A stretch of 64,000 bases of DNA from Paenalicyclobacillus mengziensis (GTDB lineage: Bacteria > Bacillota > Bacilli > Alicyclobacillales > Alicyclobacillaceae). Positions within the stretch are counted from its first letter, which is position 1. The number at the start of each line of letters is the position of its first letter. The notes below the pieces were generated by a model, which was given only the letters and a program-made list of their open reading frames with translations, was not told where the DNA came from and ran no database searches. Made by a program: the position numbers and the translations under genes. The stretch spans positions 3,696,001 through 3,760,000 of the forward strand of contig NZ_CP071182.1 of assembly GCF_017298635.1 (NCBI RefSeq), given 5' to 3'. This document shows, piece by piece, positions 59,859 to 64,000 of this stretch.

Positions 59859-61079
59859 GTGGAGCGTTCTTCGAGGGTCAATGGACTTGTTGCAGTTACT
59901 TGGGCGATGCTCGTTTGTACAGGCGTTCTGCTCGTTATGGACCTCCAATTCCGGACGTCTGGACTGGGTGTTACTATCACCTTGATGTTCACTGGTGCCA
60001 TTGTGGGATTTGCACTGCTTGTCCGCGAGTCACGCACGTTGCGGAAGCTAGAATACGCAAGATTTCGTGAATTGTTCACATTACTCAGCGACGGGATTAT
60101 CGTCATGGACCCAAATCGCTCTATCGTATACACAAACCCTGCTGCCATCCGGATGACCGGGTGGGACCTCAAGGATACCGTTCCGTACTGCAGGTACTGC
60201 CAAGAACGCAACATCGGATCAGGAGAACAGCGCTGCCTATTGGCTCAAGACCGCCACAGAAGCTACTTCGAGTCACAACTCCCCACCCGGGTTGGCGGGT
60301 GGGTGAACGTCGGCATGAGCCGTACATTCCTAATGCCCCGGAATGATTCCAAGAAACGCGACATGGTCATAACCATTCGGGATGTCACCCGCGAACTCCA
60401 AGAGGAAGAACTCCGTTTGACGAGGCGATTGACGCACCACACTTGGGAAGTGCAGGAAGATGAAAGGAAGCGATTGTCGCAGGAATTGCACGATGGCGTT
60501 TCACAAAGTCTTTACGCGGTGAACTTGGGCCTAGATCACCTGGCCAAACGGGTCAGTGATACAGATTTATCACAGCAAATTTCTGAGTTGAAAGGCCAAA
60601 TGCGTGCAAGTATTGAGGAAATTCGTGCGTTGTCGCGAACGCTCTACCCCGCCGTCTTGTACAGTCTCGGACTTGTAGCCGCTTTGCAGGCTCTTGCGGA
60701 CACCTTAACCACCTCGGAGCGAACCATCTCCTATGTCACCAACATGCATCCAGATACGAAGGTGCCTCCGGAGACGAGCGTGCATATTTACCGCATCGTC
60801 CAAGAAGCGGTACACAACGCGCTTTTACATGGACGTGCACATTTTGTCGTCATCGAACTCATCCAAAACGAAGATACAGTTTGCCTCGACGTTCGAGACA
60901 ACGGCAGTGGGTTTCAACCCAAAAACACCGAGTCAGTGGGATACGGTCTGAGAAACATGCAAGAACGAGCGCGGGCTGTTGGAAGTGACTTCCACATCGA
61001 AAGCAAGCCAGGGGAAGGCACAACCATTCACCTGCGAATACCGATACACCATAATTCCTTGTTTCTTCCAGACCAATGA
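59859..61079 (+). CDS. Membrane PAS histidine kinase with NreB-like cysteine motif
   Basis: 406 residues from a GTG at 59859 (GAGGAGG eight bases upstream; a TTG 12 codons earlier lacks a site). Two N-terminal helices (about 8-28 and 36-54), a PAS domain (about 70-180), then a HisKA_3 dimerisation domain with His211 in LSQELHDGVSQ and a HATPase_c domain (DNGSGF, GYGLRNMQERA). The PAS domain holds Cys111, Cys114 and Cys126, spaced C-x2-C-x11-C as in the oxygen sensor NreB, but the fourth Cys (x2 later) is Ala129. It could bind an oxygen-labile Fe-S cluster with a non-Cys fourth ligand. Confidence 0.85.
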   Translation: MERSSRVNGLVAVTWAMLVCTGVLLVMDLQFRTSGLGVTITLMFTGAIVGFALLVRESRTLRKLEYARFRELFTLLSDGIIVMDPNRSIVYTNPAAIRMTGWDLKDTVPYCRYCQERNIGSGEQRCLLAQDRHRSYFESQLPTRVGGWVNVGMSRTFLMPRNDSKKRDMVITIRDVTRELQEEELRLTRRLTHHTWEVQEDERKRLSQELHDGVSQSLYAVNLGLDHLAKRVSDTDLSQQISELKGQMRASIEEIRALSRTLYPAVLYSLGLVAALQALADTLTTSERTISYVTNMHPDTKVPPETSVHIYRIVQEAVHNALLHGRAHFVVIELIQNEDTVCLDVRDNGSGFQPKNTESVGYGLRNMQERARAVGSDFHIESKPGEGTTIHLRIPIHHNSLFLPDQ

Positions 61080-61139
61080 TGCATCGATTTCTGAGTGAAA
61101 CACGTTTCACGAAACACACAATGATACAGGAGGTCTCCG

Positions 61140-61790
61140 ATGACACCAACCACGATTCTGCTCGTAGACGATCATGCGCTCGTACGCCAGGGCATTCGTC
61201 GATTACTGGAGGAAGACAGCAATCTCAAAGTCATCGGTGAGGCCGAAACCGGAGATGAAGCTGTTCCACTTGCCATCAGTCTGCAGCCAGACGTGGTGCT
61301 GATGGATGTCCACATGCCAAAGGGAATTGATGGTATCGCGGCGACAAGACGCATCCGTGAATCTGTACCTACCGCCCGCGTTTTGATGCTGACCATGTTC
61401 GATGACGAGCCGCACATCGAACGTATGCTCAGTGCAGGTGCGAGTGGGGTCTTGTTTAAACACGACTCGAGTGATGAAATTGTACAAGCCATTCAAAGCA
61501 CACATGCATCTCCTTCAACGCCCTACTTGCCCGCTCGTATTCCACTGGAGAGCCGTACACGTCTTATCCACCAACTGCATAGCCATAAACACCATCGTTC
61601 GTTACTGTCACCGCGGGAGACTGAGGTTTTAACACTGATTGCACGGGGGTACACAAACAAGGAAATCGCAGACCGTCTACACATTAGCGTCAAGACCGTG
61701 GAAGCCCACAGAGCGCACATCGTTGACCGGATTCATGCACAGTCGCGCGCAGATCTGATTCGATACGCCGCGAGCCAACACCTGGTTTAA
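61140..61790 (+). CDS. NarL/LuxR-family response regulator
   Basis: 216 residues. Receiver domain (1-125) with acidic pocket Asp10-Asp11 (LLVDDHALVRQG), phosphoacceptor Asp56 in VVLMDVHMPKG, Thr in MLTMFDD and Lys in VLFKHDSS. A LuxR-type helix-turn-helix follows (about 150-212: LSPRETEVLTLIARGYTNKE). It is 60 bases after the kinase gene; AGGAGG precedes the ATG. With the kinase it forms an NreBC/LiaSR-type pair. The palindromic array upstream of the kinase is its most likely target, implying autocontrol and control of the second bd oxidase. Confidence 0.93.
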   Translation: MTPTTILLVDDHALVRQGIRRLLEEDSNLKVIGEAETGDEAVPLAISLQPDVVLMDVHMPKGIDGIAATRRIRESVPTARVLMLTMFDDEPHIERMLSAGASGVLFKHDSSDEIVQAIQSTHASPSTPYLPARIPLESRTRLIHQLHSHKHHRSLLSPRETEVLTLIARGYTNKEIADRLHISVKTVEAHRAHIVDRIHAQSRADLIRYAASQHLV

Positions 61791-61814
61791 CACAACCGGA
61801 ACAGAAACTGGAAA

Positions 61815-61841
61815 AGCCTCGAATCTCAGTGATTCGAGGCT
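61815..61841. terminator. Bidirectional terminator between converging genes
   Basis: AGCCTCGAATC / GATTCGAGGCT, an 11-bp perfect stem with a 5-base loop, between the response regulator stop (61790) and the dioxygenase stop (61859). AGAAACTGGAAA upstream supplies T-rich sequence on the minus strand. Confidence 0.8.
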
Positions 61842-61858
61842 AGTCTGATGCGATGGAC

Positions 61859-62989
61859 TTACGCCAGGTGTTTCACTGCACAGCGGTTCGGGCCAATCTC
61901 GAGGTCTGAGGCCTCCTCGTTGCTGACCTCCAGCATCCCTCTGTTAATCGCTACAATCGTTTCATAGTTCGGCGGAGTAGCACCCGTATTCCCCGAAACC
62001 GCTTCTGTAAATGACTCCTCGTCTGTACCGCCCAAGACCAGCTGGTTGTCGCTGCGCAGTTGACCGAGGACAGCACCCACATAACCATCATCTGTAACCT
62101 CTCGATAGTTTGAGAAGTGAGATGGCAACACAATCATGTCGTCAGACAGGGCATTGAGCCTACTGATAACCGTTTGGTATAGCATGTGGGCCCACTCTTT
62201 CGCCTTGCCACCGAGGTCTGGCCGCCCCAGGCCGTTGACAAACACGGTGTCTCCAGACAAGAGATACTCGTCGTTGATGAGAAATGATGTGCTCCCTGGC
62301 GTATGTCCAGGAGTCGGCACAGCCATGACCTCCAGTGTGGAAGCACCAAAGGCAATCTTCAAGCCATCGGTGAGCGGGCTGTAACTGCGCTTGGCTTCGT
62401 TCATTTCGCTTGCCGAGATCCAGTATTCTGCCCCAGTCTGTGCCGCGAGGTCGTGTCCACCTGTGATGTGGTCCGCGTGCAGATGCGTGTCGAGGATATG
62501 ACGAATTTCTACCCCGTATTCCTTCGCCACATCGAGATACACGTCGATGTGTCTGGCGGGATCCACGACGACAGCCTCTTCTCCCGAAATGAGAACATAA
62601 GACAAGCAGCCTTTTGCGGGACGAATCACTTGCATGAGTTGCAGGTCATCGGTATGGGCAACTTGCACGGTATAATAGAACTCACTCCATGCCTGCATAC
62701 CACCCTCGAGATAGGCTGCGTGATATCCCTTGCCTTCGAGGATATCGACAGCTTCCTTGGCTGCGGCACCTTTCGCACAGACCGTAATGACTTCCTTATC
62801 TTTTGGGATCTCGATAAACGCCTCCGGCCCAAACTGCAACAGCTTTGAATTCTGGATGTTGGCAGATACCACGTTCCTCTGTTCAATGTGCCAGTCATCG
62901 TACGCGCTGGCTGCTCGAACGTCGAGAATAAATACCTCCTCGCCAGCCTCCATGCGACGCTGTAACTCTTGTACACGAATAGATTTCAT
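61859..62989 (-). CDS. Rhodanese-persulfide dioxygenase-like fusion
   Basis: 376 residues. An N-terminal rhodanese domain (about 1-105) with candidate Cys71 (TVCAKGAAAKEA) is fused to a metallo-beta-lactamase-type domain (about 115-345) of the ETHE1/persulfide dioxygenase kind: iron ligands in DTHLHADHITGG, the TPGHTPGSTSF segment and GLGRPDL. It is expected to oxidise persulfide to sulfite and move sulfane sulfur, next to the sulfide:quinone reductase. A CstB-like role in sulfide detoxification fits, although CstB has the domains in another order. ATG start; 55 bases after the DUF1641 gene. Confidence 0.88.
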   Translation of the reverse strand: MKSIRVQELQRRMEAGEEVFILDVRAASAYDDWHIEQRNVVSANIQNSKLLQFGPEAFIEIPKDKEVITVCAKGAAAKEAVDILEGKGYHAAYLEGGMQAWSEFYYTVQVAHTDDLQLMQVIRPAKGCLSYVLISGEEAVVVDPARHIDVYLDVAKEYGVEIRHILDTHLHADHITGGHDLAAQTGAEYWISASEMNEAKRSYSPLTDGLKIAFGASTLEVMAVPTPGHTPGSTSFLINDEYLLSGDTVFVNGLGRPDLGGKAKEWAHMLYQTVISRLNALSDDMIVLPSHFSNYREVTDDGYVGAVLGQLRSDNQLVLGGTDEESFTEAVSGNTGATPPNYETIVAINRGMLEVSNEEASDLEIGPNRCAVKHLA

Positions 62990-63044
62990 CTTTCGTCATC
63001 CTCCTTATCCATTTCAAACCGTCACCAATGTCAAACCGTCGATT

Positions 63045-63584
63045 TTACGCTGTTGTTTGTCTCGTTGCTTGTTTCTTCTCATCAATGACTTCGAGAGCGG
63101 ATTTCGCAACCTTGATACTCGTTTGCACGGTGGGGGAACGAAGCAGCTTCACAAGCGTAAATACACCGATTTGCGTCCCGTCTTTTTTTGCTCGCCGTTT
63201 CGCTTCCTCAAGCAGAGACTTCCCTTGGTCGAGCGTCGACTGAACGGGTTCGGTCATACGCCCCATCTCCGTCGTCAGGTATCGAAGCGATGTCTCATCT
63301 GCCAAGACCCCCGAAGCAAAGTCAAGAAACGGTTCCACGGCTTCGATATACCGCACCAACTTTGGCAACTTGTTCATCAGTGTTACAGCAGCACTCAGTG
63401 TTTCGTCATTCAGTTCAAGCTTGGGCAGGTCTTGTTTCAGCCCGTTCAAGAGATAATTGAGTGAGTCTTTATCCGACGCAAGTGAACTGAAAAAGTCGAG
63501 TGTGTTTTCGAGTGATGCGACGTAATCCATCCGCCAGTCAGTTTGGGATTCCATGTCCACACGGCTACCCTTCTCCTGTTCCAT
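63045..63584 (-). CDS. DUF1641-family protein of sulfide/formate redox operons
   Basis: 179 residues from the ATG at 63582-63584 (GGAGGTG five to six bases upstream). Helical, soluble, no cofactor motif: LENTLDFFSSLASDKDSLNY, MNKLPKLVRYIEAVEPFLDF and GVFTLVKLLRSPTVQTSIKV are the DUF1641 pattern. Such proteins are usually encoded beside sulfide:quinone reductases or formate dehydrogenases; the role is unknown, possibly docking to the membrane quinone enzyme. It starts 23 bases after the reductase stop. Confidence 0.88.
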   Translation of the reverse strand: MEQEKGSRVDMESQTDWRMDYVASLENTLDFFSSLASDKDSLNYLLNGLKQDLPKLELNDETLSAAVTLMNKLPKLVRYIEAVEPFLDFASGVLADETSLRYLTTEMGRMTEPVQSTLDQGKSLLEEAKRRAKKDGTQIGVFTLVKLLRSPTVQTSIKVAKSALEVIDEKKQATRQTTA

Positions 63585-63607
63585 GTTTCCACCTCCGTTC
63601 ACGAGTC

Positions 63608-64000
63608 TCACATCACGCCTTTAAGCATGCCGTCCCAATACATGACCGGGAGCATATCCTTTTTCAGCAGATACATGCTGTATCTTTCTTTTGCCTGGTC
63701 GAACGGGAAGGTTTCGGCTGGGTTATTGTTGTAGTCAAACTCTGCCAGTACGAGTCGCCCGTATCCCGTGATGAGCGGACAGGAAGTGTATCCGTTGTAT
63801 TGGCCTGGAAGCGGATGGTTCCTCATTACGGCGAACAAGTTTTTCACCAGGACGGGAGCCTGTTTGCGAATGGCAGCACCCGTCTTCGATGTTGGCAGAC
63901 TTGTCGCATCCCCAATTCCAAACACGTTTTTGTAGCGGGTATGCTGTAAGGTGTACTTGTCCACATCTACCCAACCGTTCTCAGCAGACAGCGGACTTTG
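63608..64000 (-). CDS. Sulfide:quinone oxidoreductase, C-terminal part (runs off the window)
   Basis: The last 130 codons of a flavoprotein of the SQR/NDH-2 superfamily; the start is outside the window. Diagnostic pieces: the FAD-binding [19 protein letters not shown] segment, the [16 protein letters not shown] strand region, and a C-terminal membrane-contact helix ([20 protein letters not shown]). It oxidises sulfide and passes electrons to quinone, feeding the bd oxidases of this window. The GTG at 63962-63964 is internal, since the frame is open and homologous-looking up to the edge. Confidence 0.88.
   Translation of the reverse strand, partial: QSPLSAENGWVDVDKYTLQHTRYKNVFGIGDATSLPTSKTGAAIRKQAPVLVKNLFAVMRNHPLPGQYNGYTSCPLITGYGRLVLAEFDYNNNPAETFPFDQAKERYSMYLLKKDMLPVMYWDGMLKGVM

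Noticed and set aside
59750-60214. Minus-strand frame overlapping the start of the NreB-like kinase and the palindromic array
   Set aside because: The plus-strand kinase is complete with conserved domains; the minus-strand product has no recognisable features.

Overview
The window looks like a chromosomal segment of an aerobic, endospore-forming, acid-tolerant Firmicute, most likely Alicyclobacillus or a close relative. The evidence is indirect. It carries spore genes (cotJABC, ytxC, a YjcZ-type peptide, a GerPA/GerPF-like family), Gram-positive leader regulation (a threonine T-box, an L20-type leader, a consensus Firmicute LexA box), a kumamolisin-like sedolisin, two cytochrome bd oxidases and heme A synthesis genes. 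No phage or plasmid backbone is visible, and there is one apparently complete insertion sequence.

Layout. 1-4.0 kb: the start of a membrane protein, a Crp/Fnr regulator, an ACT-domain malic enzyme and a soluble PAS histidine kinase. 4.0-10.5 kb: a three-subunit molybdenum hydroxylase and a first cydAB pair. 10.6-13.3 kb: a drug exporter with a small monooxygenase, divergent from a PadR regulator, with two matching operators between them. 13.3-24.2 kb: secreted and envelope proteins (two lipoproteins, a large repeat-bearing glucosaminidase, a sedolisin), an FAA hydrolase, trhO, ynfA and a tiny LexA-controlled gene. 24.7-28.0 kb: a eukaryote-type citrate synthase and a tandem array of five related spore-type small proteins. 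28.1-32.4 kb: ctaA and ctaB flanking a two-gene flavin electron-transfer module. 32.6-44.2 kb: a class B PBP, cotJABC, a YuiD-like protein, an MFS carrier, a TrmH-type methylase, infC-rpmI-rplT, thrS with its T-box, ytxC and tRNA-Val. 44.4-51.3 kb: a nine-gene operon for System I cytochrome c maturation. 51.5-53.6 kb: an IS1182-like element and tRNA-Leu. 54-57 kb: an Asp-box lipoprotein, a BsuPI-domain protein and a YjcZ peptide. 57.1-61.8 kb: a second, divergent bd oxidase facing a two-component system whose sensor has an NreB-like cysteine motif, with four 16-bp-spaced palindromic repeats between them. 61.9-64.0 kb: sulfide oxidation genes (rhodanese-persulfide dioxygenase, DUF1641, sulfide:quinone reductase).

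Much of the window concerns respiration: heme A (ctaA, ctaB), cytochrome c assembly (ccm), two quinol oxidases, sulfide entry to the quinone pool, a flavin module and probable oxygen-sensing regulators. The points most worth a second look are the putative oxygen-sensing system with its repeat array; the cytochrome c maturation operon with a CxxxY-type CcmE and a one-cysteine CcmH; the array of GerP-like small proteins; the LexA-controlled 67-residue protein; and the flavin module between ctaA and ctaB. Functions are assigned by recognising motifs by eye; no database search was possible.
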